The notes: generated by a model not told the origin, from the letters alone. Counted from the stretch's first letter, positions 45,894 through 58,801 are shown. The stretch is 64,000 nt of DNA from Humulus lupulus (GCF_963169125.1 NC_084794.1:154328858-154392857); one strand, 5' to 3'. Made by a program: numbers and translations.

Positions 45894-46759
45894 CTAAAGT
45901 ACTTGCGGGAGCTGTTCGGGCCATAATCCTTTGGTTTCGTCTAACCTCTTTTTTAGGCTTGCCTTAAGAGTTTTGTTTACAGCCTTGACCTGCCCGTTGG
46001 CTTGCGGATATGCTACTGACGATAAACTCTTCGTGATGCCATATTTTTCACAGAAGTCAATGAAGAGATCGATGTTGAACTGTGTCCAGTTGTTTGACAC
46101 GATCTTTTTAGGAAGCCCAAACTGACATATAATATTCTTTACCACGAAGTCCAGGACTCTTTTTGAAGTGATGGTTGCCAGTGGCTCGGCTTCTACCCAC
46201 TTTGTGAAGTAGTCAATTGCCACCACCACGTAACGAACTCCCGCATTTCCCATAGGTAGGGAGCCTATTAGGTCGATTCCCCATACCGCAAATGGCCATG
46301 GGGATGAAATCATCGTTAGCTCGACTAGAGTAGCTTGGGCAACCATGGCGAAACGTTGGCATTTGTCGCACTTCTGAACATACGAGATCGAGTCTTGCGT
46401 TAAAGTGGGCCAAAAATAGCCCTGCCTCAGTATCTTCAATGCTAGGTTTTTCCCCCAGCATGATCTCCACAAAAGTCTTCGTGTATTTCTTATAAAATGG
46501 TTTTGGCTTCCTCGGGTAGAGCACATCGTAGGAGAGGCAACGAATGACCACAACAATATAAGGTTCCATCTACTATTACATACCGTGGAGCTTGATAAAG
46601 TATTTTTCTCGTGTCTTTTTTGTTGTCATGTAACTTTTCAGTTGTGAAGTATTCCAATATTGGACTCATCCAGGTCGGCCTTATGTTGATCATTCTAACC
46701 TCTATCACTTCTCTTGTCATGCTCGGGCTCTCCAAGAACTCCACTTGCACCACATTCAA
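45894..46759 (-). pseudogene. Element B integrase (Tat-like)
   Basis: The readings 46759-46490 and 46556-45894 overlap across a frameshift. They hold the zinc-binding end CDKCQRFAMVAQ, the core WPFAVWGIDLIGSLPMGN, YVVVAIDYFTKWVEAEPL, then IVSNNWTQF and YPQANGQVKAVNKTL. In relatives the last two blocks read with Asp and Glu at the catalytic places. Here they are Asn (SNN) and Lys (QVK), so two of three catalytic residues are lost. Both changes are single-base transitions. The position next to the RNase H domain upstream fits gypsy order. Confidence 0.85.
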
Positions 46760-46804
46760 TGTTCAGCCTCTTTTGTGGTAACAAGCCGTGCCAAAGCATC
46801 AGCA

Positions 46805-47257
46805 TTAGAATTCTACTCGTGGGATTTTGTGTTCAACAGAGTTGTACTCAAATTCTGACATTTCTCCCTTTACCTTAGCTAGGTAGGCCGCCATCTTGGT
46901 ACCTCGGGCTTGATACTCTCCCAATACCTGATTGACCACGAGTTGGGAATCGCTATAGCATTGGATGGCTTTCACCTTGAGTTCTCTTGCTACCCTCAGT
47001 TCTACTAGTAAGGCCTCATATTCGGCTTCGTTGTTTGATGCCTCAAATCTGAACCTTAAAGCTGTATGAAATCGATGCCCTTCTAGTGAGATTAAGATGA
47101 TCCCAGCTCCTAATCTGTTCTCGTTTGACGATCCGTCAACGAAGATTTTCCATAATTCCTGCACTGGCTCCCTCAAGAGCTCCTCTTGAGAACCGGTGCA
47201 TTCAGCCATAAAATCAACAAGGGCCTGACTTTTAATTGAGGTTCGTGGCATGTACAA
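46805..47257 (-). pseudogene. Element B extra RNase H domain (Tat type)
   Basis: The reading has WKIFVDGSSNENRLGAGIIL, FEASNNEAEYEALLVELRVA and YSDSQLVVNQVLGEYQARGT. These give the Asp-Glu-Asp pattern of a cellular-type RNase H. In Tat-branch elements this is a second RNase H besides the one fused to RT. The frame ends at KIPRVEF, where an IN frame starts after a frameshift. The catalytic residues appear intact here. Confidence 0.82.
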
Positions 47258-47485
47258 TATCTCAAACTAGCTAAGTTCGATGGCCCATTTTAAAATACCA
47301 CCTGACGTTTCAGGTTTTTGCAAAACCTGCCTTAAAGGTTGGTCGGTCAAGATGTTGATTGAATGGGACTGGAAATATGGTCGAAGCTTTCTGGAAGCCA
47401 ATTTCAGATAGAATGCCAGCTTCTCTATCAGTGGATATCATGACTTGGCTCCGAGAAGTCTCTTGCTTACATAATAAGCTGGTTT

Positions 47486-48760
47486 CTAAGCATGATCTTC
47501 TTGTCGAACTAACACGGCGTTGACTTCATTCTCTGTCACAGCCAAATAAAGGAACAGAGATTCTCCAAACATAGATTTGGATAATACGGGGGGCTCGGCC
47601 AGATGCATTTTTAGGCCGTGGAATGCCTGTTCGCACTCCTCGGTCCACTCAAACTTTTTGTTTCCTCTGAGCAAGTTGTGGAATGGCAGACACTTGTCAG
47701 TGGATTTTGAAATGAAACGATTCAAAGCCGCCACCCTTCCAGTTAGACTTTGAACTTCTTTACGCGACCTGGGCGAGGGCATTTCTAACAGCGATCTAAT
47801 TCTCAGGATTCGCCTCGATCCTCCTCATGTTGACTATGAACCCCAGGAATTTTCTAGATGCCACTCCGAAAGTGCATTTATGGGGATTCACCTTCATGGT
47901 ATACCTACTTAATATTCCAAAATAGTCTTCTAGATCGGACACATGGTTGTTGGTAGTTTTTGATTTGACAAGCATGTTATCGACATACACTTCCATACTT
48001 CTCCCGATCTGACTAGCGAACATCTTGTTGAGCTAGTGTTGATATGTAGCCCCGACATTCTTCAGCCTGAAGGGCATAACTTTATAACAATATATGTTAT
48101 GTTCGTTCATGAAGGTAGTATGTTCCTGGTCCGCAGGATTCATCATGATCTGGTTATATCCAGAATACGTGTCCATGAAGGACATGAGCTCGTGACTTGC
48201 TGTGGCATCTACCAACTGATCAATCCTTGGCAGTGGGAAACAATCCTTGGGACAAGATTATTTAGATCGAATAAGTCGATACAGGTCCTCCACTTCTCAT
48301 TTGGCTTCGAGACCAGCATGGATATGGCAACCCAGATCGGGTATTTTGCCTCCTGGATAAAACCGCATTTTAATAATCGAGCTACTTCATCCTCAAGGGC
48401 TTTAGCTCGAATCGTTGCCAAATGTCTCCATTTTTTAGATTTTGTAGGCACATTCTTGCCCAAATTTAAGGTGTGCATGATTACATTCAAACTTATTCCC
48501 ACCATATCTTCTTGTGACCAAACGAAAACGTCCAGGTTTTCCTGTAAGAAATCAACCAACTCCTTCTTCCTTTTATTGTCAAGATTCTTCCCAATCTTTA
48601 CGACTCTTGAAGCATCTTTTGGGTCGATGTTTACTTCCTCAAGCTTTTTTATGGCTTGGAGTTTTGATCTGTCTTCACCTAACCGTGGGTCAATGTCATT
48701 GCGTTGGGTGATGTCACCATCCTTTTTTGCTAAGGTTCTTCCAGCCCGTGAGTAACTTCT
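47486..48760 (-). pseudogene. Element B reverse transcriptase and first RNase H
   Basis: Minus-strand order: pol linker and RT N-terminal part with DNKRKKELVDFLQENLDVFV and EVARLLKCGFIQEAKYPIWV (about 48730-48209); MSFMDTYSGYNQIMMNPADQ (48215-48033); the active site MEVYVDNMLVKSK with FGVASRKFLGFIV (48023-47796); and the connection and RNase H start with EVQSLTGRVAALNRFISK and FLYLAVTENEVNAVLVRQE (47782-47486). The RT motif reads YVDN instead of YVDD, a loss of a metal-binding Asp. Frameshifts occur at the block borders. Confidence 0.83.
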
Positions 48761-48804
48761 ACTTCCTGGGACTCCTCACCCCTATCATTTATGACCATCG
48801 CTTG

Positions 48805-49044
48805 CTACACAGGTTGTGATTTTCCCTTCATAGAAATGATATAGCATTCCCTGGCAGTGAGTTGATCACCTCTAATGGTGCATATTCTCACAGCTGAGGG
48901 GAATTTCATTGCTAGGTGGCGGATAGAGGTTATGGCTTCAAACGCCATCAACGTAGGTCGGCCCAAAATTGCATTGTATGCAGCTGGACAATCGATTACC
49001 ACAAACTCAATTAAATTGGAAATAGTTCGCGAGTCTTCTCCCAA
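48805..49044 (-). pseudogene. Element B protease end
   Basis: The reading contains IEFVVIDCPAAYNAILGRPT and IRHLAMKFPSAVRICTIRGD, the C-terminal half of the Tat-type protease (compare VIDCPLASNVVLGHP in element A). The active-site half is missing: the frame begins directly after the gag remnant. Confidence 0.8.
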
Positions 49045-49328
49045 TGTCTCCTCAATTGCATGTTTTCCAAATCAACGGCAGTTAGGTAGCCTGGATTTGG
49101 ATTCGGTGGCAATTATGCCGAACTCCCAGTGTCGCCTTGTCCCGCCAGTTGTTTTCCCAGATGTTGCTGAATCTCAGGGCCATGTTCATTCAAAACGGTG
49201 GTACGATGGACCTCCTGCCCACTGGGCTATACTATCTAATTATCATGCATTGAGTGAGTGAGCACCATGATGAGAATCGACTGGGATTTTGATGAAGCAC
49301 TAATTTGCACTTAATGAAAGCACCAAAC
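49045..49328 (-). pseudogene. Element B leader and gag N-terminal remnant
   Basis: Only about 280 bases separate the LTR from protease, whereas Tat elements have more than a kilobase of gag here. The minus strand starts with the primer-binding region TTTGGTGCTTTCATT at 49327-49313, followed by a short decayed gag-like reading. Most of gag and the first half of protease have been deleted. Confidence 0.7.
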
Positions 49329-50055
49329 TGTTGACGCGGTTTTTCGCCAACAGTGTACTAAGAAATAATAAGGCAGATTAGTGCTTTATAGTAAACCGTA
49401 ATGGAAAATAATCAGAATTCACTCAAGAACGTAGAACTTTTACATGGTTGAGTGGTTAAAATCCACCTAGTCCACGAGTCAATATTATTGTTGCTTCTCT
49501 CTCGATTTTGGCAGAGTTTCAGTATTACAGAATAATCATCTCTTTCCTATCCAATATTCCCAGTATTTATAAGGGAATTCCATGGACAGGTTTGACTAAC
49601 TGCATGAGTCAATTATGCATTTACATAATATCTACATTCAATACAAATCATTCCCATTTATATTGGGAAATGATTTGATCACAAAGTAAATATGTCCTAC
49701 TGTCTTGGATAATAAATATGATATCCTGGTCATGAATGAGCGTATAAGGAAATCTCGAATCTTTGGGAATCCTTTTGTATGCAATATGCATTATATCTTA
49801 ATCACTTGAGCTGCGTATCTTCCACGGGCCTGTATTCTGACAGCTATCCGACCCCGAGCTAGTGCTTTGAAGACTTATCTTATTCGTAGTTCATGGTAAA
49901 GTCAAGACGCCTAACAACAAGTCTGACCATTACAAACCTCGAGCTATCCGTATAGATAATAATAAGATATTCTACTTGATTACTTTTCCATGTATTTATC
50001 TGCCAGCTGTACCCGAGCTGAGTGAATGAACTCATGCTAAGATTAGGGTACAACA
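49329..50055 (-). mobile_element. 5' LTR of element B
   Basis: 727 bases, colinear with the 3' LTR at 34239, with scattered substitutions such as CCAGCAG/CCAACAG near the start. It is followed on the right by GGTAT, the partner of AGTAT at 34234. Confidence 0.93.
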
Positions 50056-50503
50056 GGTATATATGTGGGTCTCCTTTTTCTTTCCCTTTGACATTTGCTT
50101 CTAATTTTTTCCTCATTCTTTCTGTACTTGCCACCACAGCCACTATTCCAGCTCATCCATTGACTTTCCAAGTACGCCTAGGTGTCCAAAAGAAGCCTAA
50201 TCAAAATGCTTCAACAAAATATGCTTTGCTGCTGCAAACCTGCTAATTCAGTAATCAAAATTCAACGTAGATAGTTGCGCATGTTAGTTGATTCTTTGTA
50301 CAAATATTTATCCATGAAACTATTGTCTTCAACCCATTAGCTATTAAGAACTACAAAAAAAAAAAAAAACTAAACTTAACTAAGATCATAAAAACAAAAA
50401 AGTTAGCTACAAAAGCTAATAATAAACTAACATCACCAACGATTTTTCTACAATTATAAGTTCAAAAGCACATAAAATAACTCTTTATTCAAGAGTTATC
50501 ACA
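50056..50503 (-). mobile_element. 3' LTR of element C, right part
   Basis: This resumes the LTR split by element B and ends GAGTTATCACA at 50503, as in the E LTR. It carries the related motif ATGCTTTGCTGCTGCAAACC at about 50220. The bases to its right read CCACCAAACTTAC, on the minus strand a degenerate purine tract GTTTGGTGG. Confidence 0.72.
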
Positions 50504-51933
50504 CCACCAAACTTACAACATTACTCGTCCTCGAGTGATGAATCTAAAAATAAAACACAAATAACAAAAAGACACAAACTAAACAACAAAAGAATAATGA
50601 AACAACAAAAACAAGACACAACAACGGTGGAAAAGCTTTTCTTTGCCAATGGTAAAAAGGGGAAAGCTCTCGGGAAATTTTTATTTTGAATAAGAGAAGC
50701 TGAATTTCAATCTTTCACAAACTTTAAACCATATTCTTCAAATATTAAAGTTGCTGCCAAAATATGAATCAAGTGTTTCACCCTTTAGTGCATGCATAGC
50801 TTTTCCTAAACATTTTCAATCACCAAAAATCAAGCTAGACCTTGATCCTAAAGCTTAAATAATGCCTCCATAAGTTACTTAGCGATTCCCTCTCCACTAA
50901 TGTAGACAAACACCACACCAAAGATCGATAGGACTTTATCAAGATTGTAGTGATAGGCTAAGGTGAAGGCAGTATAAGAGGGATTAATTTTGGCTCAAAT
51001 TACCCTAAGCACCTCACTCTTTCTAGGACCTAAATCAATGCACACATAAATTTCCCCATTGAACACCCCACAACAAAATATAACTCTTGTCACTAGCCTT
51101 TATTACGAACATACAAAGACAAAAACTAAAACAAATATTTCTTTTATTTGAAGAGTTACACCCCCAAACTTATTTACAAACATAATTACCTTTTTGTTTT
51201 CTAATTTTCTTTTTTGAACTTTGCTTTGATGCAAGGGAGTGCACTCTTTAATTTTTACTTTTGAATTTTTTTTCTTTTTGGATTTTCTATATTTTTTTAG
51301 AATGATAATAAAAAACTAGATGGCAAGAGAACAAGAAAAATGAGAATACACTCTCCCCCCAAACATAAAATCAACATTGTCCCCAATGGTGAAAACAAGC
51401 AAAAGAAGAAAATAAAAACACTCATCCAATGCCTCTTGCACTCTCTACGCCTCTCAACCCCCCAAAATACAACAATGAATAAATCTTATAAATATCAAGG
51501 TGCTAAAGGATATGGTGAAAAGAGGTGATTATATATATATATATAAAGCTAGGGTAATAAGCGGCTAAACAAGAAAACGAGACTTAAGCTCAACGGGGTG
51601 ACTAGGGATAAAATGCATAAAAGGTAGGCTTCAAAGGCTTAAACGGTCCAAGGATGGCCTAAATCATGTCATCGTTGTGGTGTTGTCTAGGATGTCACCT
51701 CAAGGAAAACCACTAATCAATTCTAGAAACTCAAGCTTTCTCAAGAAACTAGCTCTTTCTAGGGTCTTAAAAATGTTTAATCAAGCTATGCACACACTAA
51801 AAAGAAAAACACTCTCATCATCAATTGGTAGCAACATTCACACCCAAAGAATATAGTTTAAAACTTAAGAAAGATAGACATTCAGCTTCAACTTAGATTT
51901 ATTATCTTTTTGGTTTTTTTGCAATATCGTCAT
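50504..51933 (-). other. Element C noncoding stretch between third ORF and 3' LTR
   Basis: No ORF is credible. It is colinear with 12541-14127 of element E in several blocks: GAGTGATGAATCTAAAA (about 50535), CCTCTCCACTAATGTAGAC (about 50890), TTAAACGGTCCAAGGATGGC (about 51639) and TCACCTCAAGGAAAACCAC (about 51694). It is interrupted at 51933 by S2 and continues at 60473. Confidence 0.68.
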
Positions 51934-54106
51934 TGTAGCGCACAAATTTTTTTTTTATATATTCAAATTTTGTGCTTTAGTTTATTTAATTGTTAAGTGT
52001 TGTGAATTATTTTATTTGTTTGTTTAAATTAATTGTTCGAATTGTTTGGTAGAATTTTTGTGAATTTAATTGTTAATTGTTAATTTATTTATTTATTTTA
52101 ATATGTGAATAATTGAGTTTTGGTTGAATGCACCAAGGTGCATGGTAGGTAGTGATACACCCTAGTTATTGAGTGTGTTCATGTGCATGGTTCCATGGTG
52201 CACTTGTGTAGAATTTTTCTACACATTTTATAGTTTCCTTATATTAGATTTATTTAATTGAAAAAAAATAAATAAATAAGAGGAAAGGAGAAGTAGCATG
52301 TAGCATGGTGGGAAAGGAGGGATTTCATTACCATTTTTTTTATTTGGGTGATTTTAGATAAAATAGGAAAAGATGTTGTCCTCTTTATTTCCTACCAATT
52401 AAGATAAAATCAAATAAAATTAAAATAAAAGAAAATAGACACAATTAGGAAACTTGCCAATTTTGATTCTTAGGCTATTTTGGCTAGGTTAGAATAAAGA
52501 GGGAAGGAAAAAGGGAACAACGCATTATGCTCCTTGGGCTAGCGTGCAAGAGAGAAGTAAAGAGAGGGAGAGCATGAAATTAGAGAGAGAGAGAGAAGAG
52601 GAAGAAATAAAAGAGAAGAAGAGGATTTTGAAGGTCTTTGGTAAGTGTTCTTAAGTTTATGGTTTGAATCCTCTAAGGTTTATCTATATTTTCTTGATGC
52701 TATGAACTCCCTCCTTCTCTTTGTTTTGATTTTTGAAATCATTAGGAGAGTTTGAATAAAGGTGGTGGCCATTGTTTCAGTCCTTGAGTTCTAGCAAGAG
52801 AGGTAATGGGTAAACCCTTTTTTAGGTTTTATGGCTTTGTTGTTCTTACATTTTTTTTTTTTTTTGTGATTTGAGAATATTTTTTGAGGATGATGATATA
52901 TTGTGTTCTTCCCCTTGATTGATGATTGTCTATTAGTTTTTATTGTTGTATGACATCCTATAAGGATTCGGCCAAGCATGTGTAGGGGATTTTATCATAT
53001 ATATTTTTTTCATGTGCTATGTTGGATTCATGCTCTAGGGTTGTTGTTTTCTCATGAACTTTGAAAAAAATCACACCTTTAGTTTTGAGAGATGATTATT
53101 TTTTAAATCATGATGAGTTTAAATAATAAATCTTGCTGTATGTTCTTGATGTAGACCTAATGATTTGGTTCTTATAAAGCATGAGAATTTTTGTGATATA
53201 TTTTGTTGGTTGAATATCCTAGGTGTGTTTCGGCCTAGGGGTATGTTTAGGGTTGTGATATTTTTTTTCATGATCTTGTAAGATGCAAAAAGAAAACATG
53301 AGGTGATGATGAGAGTTTTGGCTAAAAGGGTGTAATGCATGATGAGTAGTTTGATATTTGTGTCACCCATGCAATTAAGAACATGCTAGGGTTTGTGAAT
53401 TATTTGTATAGATTTAAACATGTGTGGTTATGGTGTAAATTTTTGTGAAGCATGATGTAAAAGATGGATTCTTGATGAATATGTTTGCTGATTTTGTGTT
53501 TAAGTGATGAGAAATATGATGAAATTAATGATTTTGCATGCATAAATGATTTTGCAAATGCTACGATGTGTTTAAGAAATTAAAGGAAATTTTAATATAC
53601 ATTAAAATAGTGTTTTACTCAAATAAATACCTACAGATTTTTATTATATTTTTAGAGAAAATATGAGATTTTAAAGACAAGATGGTGATTTTTGAGAGTA
53701 TATATTGTTGCTTGAATTTTTGGTAAAATATTGGAAAGTCTTGTAAATGAAAGAAAATTTGTGTGTTTATGAAATAATATAACCCTAAACTATGTCAATA
53801 TTAAAAATAGTATTTTTAAATATAACCATGAGTGTTCATTTTAATAGATATGATTTTTTTTTATTATTAAGAAAAATGTTGAGATTAATTCACTTGTGAT
53901 TTTTAAATAAATTAAATGGTGGCTGAAAGTTTAGTTTAATAAATTAAAAATAATTATTTGATCATCACTTATGAATTTATTCTACTTAAAATTTAGTCTT
54001 TTTTTTTTTTGATCAAGAAAGATGAATTTCATTAATCACAAACCAAATACATCAAGGCTAAGTCCAAAGGACCAAACATATACAACCAAACAAAAGGCAG
54101 CTACCT

Positions 54107-57100
54107 TCAGTAGCTAAGTTTAATGCCTCTTACATTCTTATGGGTAAAACAACTAAGCCTAAACATGATGTCTTTTTTGATCAATTCTATGACAGCTTTA
54201 ACACTAAGAGAATAGTGATGAATATAACAAATGTTCCTGTTATGCCAAAGATAATAAACAGTGGCTGAGAAAACAGCAGCCACTAAATAAGCATGAATAC
54301 CCCCCTTCATGTCTTCAATCCAAACAATCCAAGCAGTGAAACAAAGAGGCCAAGTGCATCTGACCCAACCTTGAATCAGCTGAACCACCTGCTGAGAAAA
54401 AAGGCATTCAAAAAACAAGTGGTTGCGGCTTTCATCAACCAGCTCATAAACAGGGCATAAAACAGAGTCAAGAACCATAAACACTCTAAGAAGATGATCT
54501 CTGGTTAAAATTTTAGAGTTAACAACTTGCCATGTGATGAATTTATGCTTGGGAATACTCATTCGGCTCCAAACAAACTGATGATATTTGACCGAAACTT
54601 GGTGAATAAGCCTAGCATACAACAGCCCAATTTTAAACTTCCCATGACTACTCGCATTATCAATGTCCTCCTGAGCAAACAAGTTACGTAATTGGCAAAG
54701 TTTTTTCCAATACCAACTTATGTCTGTCTTGAGCTGGTAGTGCCAGAAATTATTACCTTTTAAGTACACCGCATGAATCCACTTAACCCATAAAGTCTCC
54801 TGTTGATGGTTTATTGCCCAAATATACTTCCCAAGCATGGCCTTGTTCCATTTAGATCCTTCACCAAAGCCCAATCCTCCAAGAGATTTCAGCAAACAAA
54901 CTTTAGACCAGGCAGTGAGATGAAAATTACTCCTAGCCCCATTGTTACCCCAAAGAAACCACATACATAACTTGTCAACTTCTTTGATAACACTTTGAGG
55001 CAATAAGAAAATTTTCATCCAATAGTTACGCAGTTCAAGAAGAACAGAGGTAATAAGCTGAACCTTTCCTACATAAGATAAATGTCTACTAGACCAAGTG
55101 TGAAGATGGAGCTTAATTTTTTTCAAAATTTCACCACAGTCAGCCTCTTTCCATTTAGTAGGACGCATAGGAATCCCCAGATATTTGAGAGGGAAAGAGC
55201 CTTCCTCAAGATGAAGCACTTCCTATAACTGAGTCTTATCTTGAGCAGATATGCCACCAAAGAACACTTGAGACTTGTTGAGATTAGCCTTCATACCCGA
55301 ACTATTGCATAAATCATCAAACATCTGTTTTATAATCTGAACAGAGCCATAGTTAGCTTTGCAAAAAATCACTAAATCATCAGCAAAACATAAATTGATG
55401 ATTTTGAGACTTTTACACATAGGGTGGAACCGAAAGGCAGGTTGCATAGCTCCAAATTGAAGCAGCCGAGACAGGTATTCCATTACTAAAATGAACAGTA
55501 ATGGTGATATAGGGTCCCCTTGACGAAGCCCCTTAACCCCTTGAAATCCTCCCTGCAGCCGCCCATTCAGCATAAGTACATATGAGGTACCCCTGACACA
55601 AACCATTACCCAGTTTATAAATCGGGTAGGGAATCTAAAGCAGATCAACAATCTTTCGAAAAACTCCCAGCCAACTGTATCGTAAGACTTGCTAAGGTCG
55701 ATCTTCAAAACACATCTCGGGGAGGTGTTCTTCCTATTATAATTCTTAATCAAATCCTGAAAGATGAGTATATTGTGAGCTAATGATCTCCCTCAAATAA
55801 ACGCTCCCTGATTAGAACTAATTATAAACGGAAGGACTTCTGAAAGTCTACTGCAGAGCATTTTGGAAATGCATTTATATAGAGTGTTGCAGCAAGCTAT
55901 GGGTCTATAATCTACCGCTCTGCTAGGAGCATCAGTTTTAGGGACCAAGGTTAACACTGTTTTATTGATCTCAGTAGGAATCCTTCCAGATTTGAAAAAA
56001 TCCAACACAGCCACTAACATTTCATCACCAATTTGCTTCCATAAAACTTTGTAAAAATCTAAGTTAGACCTGTCCAAATCTGGGCTCTTAGTACCCGGAA
56101 TGCTGAAAAGAGCTTTCTTCACATCAGCCTTAGTAAAATCTCTAATTAATCCTAGCTGCTTATCTATATCTAAACAAGGCCCAAATTCTATACACTCTGT
56201 TTTAACATACCCAGTAGCTAGACCAGAACTGCCCATAAAACTTTTGAAGTGATCTAAAAAATGATGAACTACTGAACTAAAGTCATCAATGATGTCCCCA
56301 TGATCATTTAAAAAAGAAACTATCTGATTCTCCTCTCTCCTTTTTTTGATGCAAGCCTCAAAATAAGCATTATTCTCATCTCCTTTTTGCAGCCAAGTCA
56401 CCTTACTTCGCTGAATCAAGAAGCTCCTATACCTTGCATAGTGAATTTTATAACTGATAGTTGCTTTCTTTTCTGCCTCCTGAGCAGAGACATCAAAGGG
56501 AAACTCTTGAACTTTAGTTAAAGCTTCCTGATAATCGCCTTTAGCTTGATGAAAACTTTGCTCAATATCCCCAATTTCCATCCTATTAAACTTCCTCAGA
56601 ACATGTTTCAGGCATAACAGCTTCTTAGTCACTCCCCATAAGCCTCTAGCTGTCATAGGCTTAAGCCAATTTGCCATAACAGTTTCTTTAAATTTGCTGT
56701 GAGTGATCCAACAATTAAAGAACCTGAATGGTTGAACTCCTAAATTCCCAGCCGAATGAGTCTTAATGAGGAAGAAACAATGATCTGAATATACCTCCCA
56801 ATGTAGCTCAGCAATGGAGTTCAGTAGAAAGTCTATCCACCCTTCATTAATAAATGCATGATCTATTTTTGAATAGATCCGATCTCCCCCCTCCTGTTTA
56901 TTGGACCAAGTAAAGTTAGAACCTACATATTTAAGCTTAGCAAGATGAGAATGAGCTAGCCTTGCAGTAGAATTAACTAAATCATTAGCACCAATCTCCC
57001 TTCCTCCCACTCTATCATCAAAATCAAACACTGAGTTAAAATCTCCCACAACTAGCCATGGCAAGTTCAGAATTGACAGAGAAATAAACCCCTCCACATA

Positions 57101-57459
57101 TCTAACCTCTCAACCAACAAGCTGAACCCATAAACAAATGTAATCACCAAATCCTGCTGTAAACCAGAGAACTTCACCAGACAATGTACGAATTGCTGGT
57201 GAACCAGTAACACTTGAACATTGACAAAGGATCTCCTCCACAGAACCAAAATCCTACCTTCAGCAGCCTGACTATTATAGTAATCCCAGTCAACCATCAC
57301 TTTAGAAATCATATCTTGAACCTTATCTCCCTTTAATTTATTCTCTAACAGAGCACATATACCAACTTTATTCAACTTTAAGAGACGTAAAATAGCATGT
57401 TGTTTGTCTCTCTTATTCAAACCCCTAACATTCCAGCTAAGTATGTTTGTGCAATCCAT
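54107..57459 (-). pseudogene. LINE ORF2: endonuclease and reverse transcriptase
   Basis: This is the enzyme that nicks target DNA and primes reverse transcription there. ATG 57459-57457 (MDCTNILSWNVRGLNKRD) opens the APE-type endonuclease, with PWLVVGDFNSVFDF and the catalytic YSDHCFFL segment. A frameshift lies near 57090. RT follows, with LVPKTDAPSRAVDYRPIACC, SSNQGAFI, VLKIDLSKSYDTVGW, RQGDPISPLLFI and the active site NLCFADDLVIF (about 55375). The C-terminal part has LKYLGIPMRPTKW, ILLPQ-like, IPKHKFITWQVVNSKILTRD and a zinc region ending ESRNHLFFEC, with one expected Cys read as Tyr (CPVYEL). In-frame stops are TGA 55793-55795 and TAG 55223-55225. ORF1 overlaps it by 23 bases. Confidence 0.88.
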
Positions 57460-58801
57460 CAGGATATGAATCAATTGGAACCCCACTCATTTCCCCTGTC
57501 ACTTGTTCTTGAAGCACTTTAAACACATTTTTATCCCTGTCCAAATGTGAACTCACAGTCTTACCTTTGCTCTTTGAGGTCCTAATTTTCCTTGGAACTT
57601 CCCAGTTCTCTTTGTTTGCTGGAGATCGAACCAAATTTTGAATCTGAGCCCTGTCCTGAATCACAACTTCATCTGTAACAGTTACATCTGTATTAGTTTT
57701 TGTCTCCACCACTTTAGGCTCCTCTTGAGTCTCAGATGTCTCTCCTGTTGTTGCCTTAGCAGCCACTGAAACAGGAGCAAGATTGGTCGAATTTTGACCT
57801 GGTTTGCTCTTAGTGACCCAAGCTTTTGTTTCAGTTTTCTTGCATTCTGCAGCATTATGCCCATAGCCTTTGCATGTCGAACACCTAATGGGAAGCCATT
57901 CGTATTCCACAAATTTCTCCTGAAGTTGTCCACGTTCATTTACGAAATGGATTATGAAAGGAGGGTCATCTGTAATCTCCATCTCAACCAAAACTCTAGC
58001 AAACCTTATCATAGATCTATCCTTGAGTTCAACTTGTCCACCATAATAGGCTTCCCAATTGTACTAACCAAGGCACTTAGATAGTTTTTCCCCCAATATT
58101 GCAGACCTAAATTTGGCAAACGAATCCATAATGGAACAGATCGCACTAATCTGATCGAATCAAGTTCTTGAGTCCAAGGTCTCACAATAACCGACTTCCT
58201 ATCAAACTGCACAATTCCATTCTCCAAAATAAAATCTCTTGTAACCTCATCATTGAACTTGACAATGGTGAGACCCATGTGCATTCTCACTACCCGTTCA
58301 ACACCCAAATGACCCCAAATTCTTTTAACAAACCCTTCAAACACAGCAAATGGGGGATTTTCACCCCAAAACCATACATATCACAGCTGAATTCCAATTC
58401 TGAGCCTGTTCAGAAACCTCCTCCAAATCAATTTGGGCAACTTTCTTCCCATTTTTCATCAGTGGTTCCTCATAATGCAGCTTAGACGATTCATTAATCT
58501 GAAGTTTTTCTCTGAGATTCGCCCAATGAGACTGGGCAGAGGCTTGAAAGTCCTCCTTCCCGACATTTGAATCCAAATCCTTACCCAGATCATCATCCAC
58601 CAGGTGAACGTGTTTACCCTCAGTACTCGGCCCCTGCAAATGTAATCCCTATTTTCCTTCCAACACAGCCGAAGAACCATCTACTTCATTCTGTAAATCA
58701 GTCTGAATATGAATGGAAGTTTCAGTTAGAATCGATGTTGTAATAGTCTCCTCAGTCCGAGCTCTAGATGCAGGCTTTCGAGTCACTTTCTTCTTCTTCA
58801 T
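57437..58801 (-). pseudogene. LINE ORF1: nucleic-acid-binding protein
   Basis: ORF1 of plant L1 elements coats the element RNA. ATG 58801-58799 opens MKKKKVTRKPASRARTEE. An in-frame TAG stands at 58649-58651. The middle holds the DUF4283-type domain with FEGFVKRIWGHLGVERVVRM and VRSVPLWIRLPNLGLQYWG, followed by a CCHC knuckle in RCSTCKGYGHNAAECKK (about 57890). The tail is Lys/Thr/Glu-rich. Frameshifts near 58360 and 58010 break the frame. The stop at 57437-57439 lies inside ORF2, so the two ORFs overlap as is common in L1. Confidence 0.85.

Larger units (their letters stand above)
34239..50055 (-). mobile_element. Element B: Tat-like Ty3/gypsy retrotransposon with antisense gene
   Basis: The two LTRs are both 727 bases (34239-34965 and 49329-50055) and start TGTTGACGCGGTTTTTCGCC. 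Flanking bases are AGTAT and GGTAT, a target duplication with one mismatch. Minus-strand order: 5' LTR, primer-binding region, gag remnant, protease end, RT, RNase H, extra RNase H, integrase, then a long 3' region with a plus-strand spliced-looking gene, a purine tract and the 3' LTR. Solo LTR F is inserted between the antisense gene and the purine tract. The extra RNase H domain and the antisense gene place it in the Tat branch. Confidence 0.87.

Noticed and set aside
48036..48755. 239-codon plus-strand ORF
   Set aside because: It is the shadow of the element B reverse transcriptase on the opposite strand, and the minus-strand reading has clear RT motifs.
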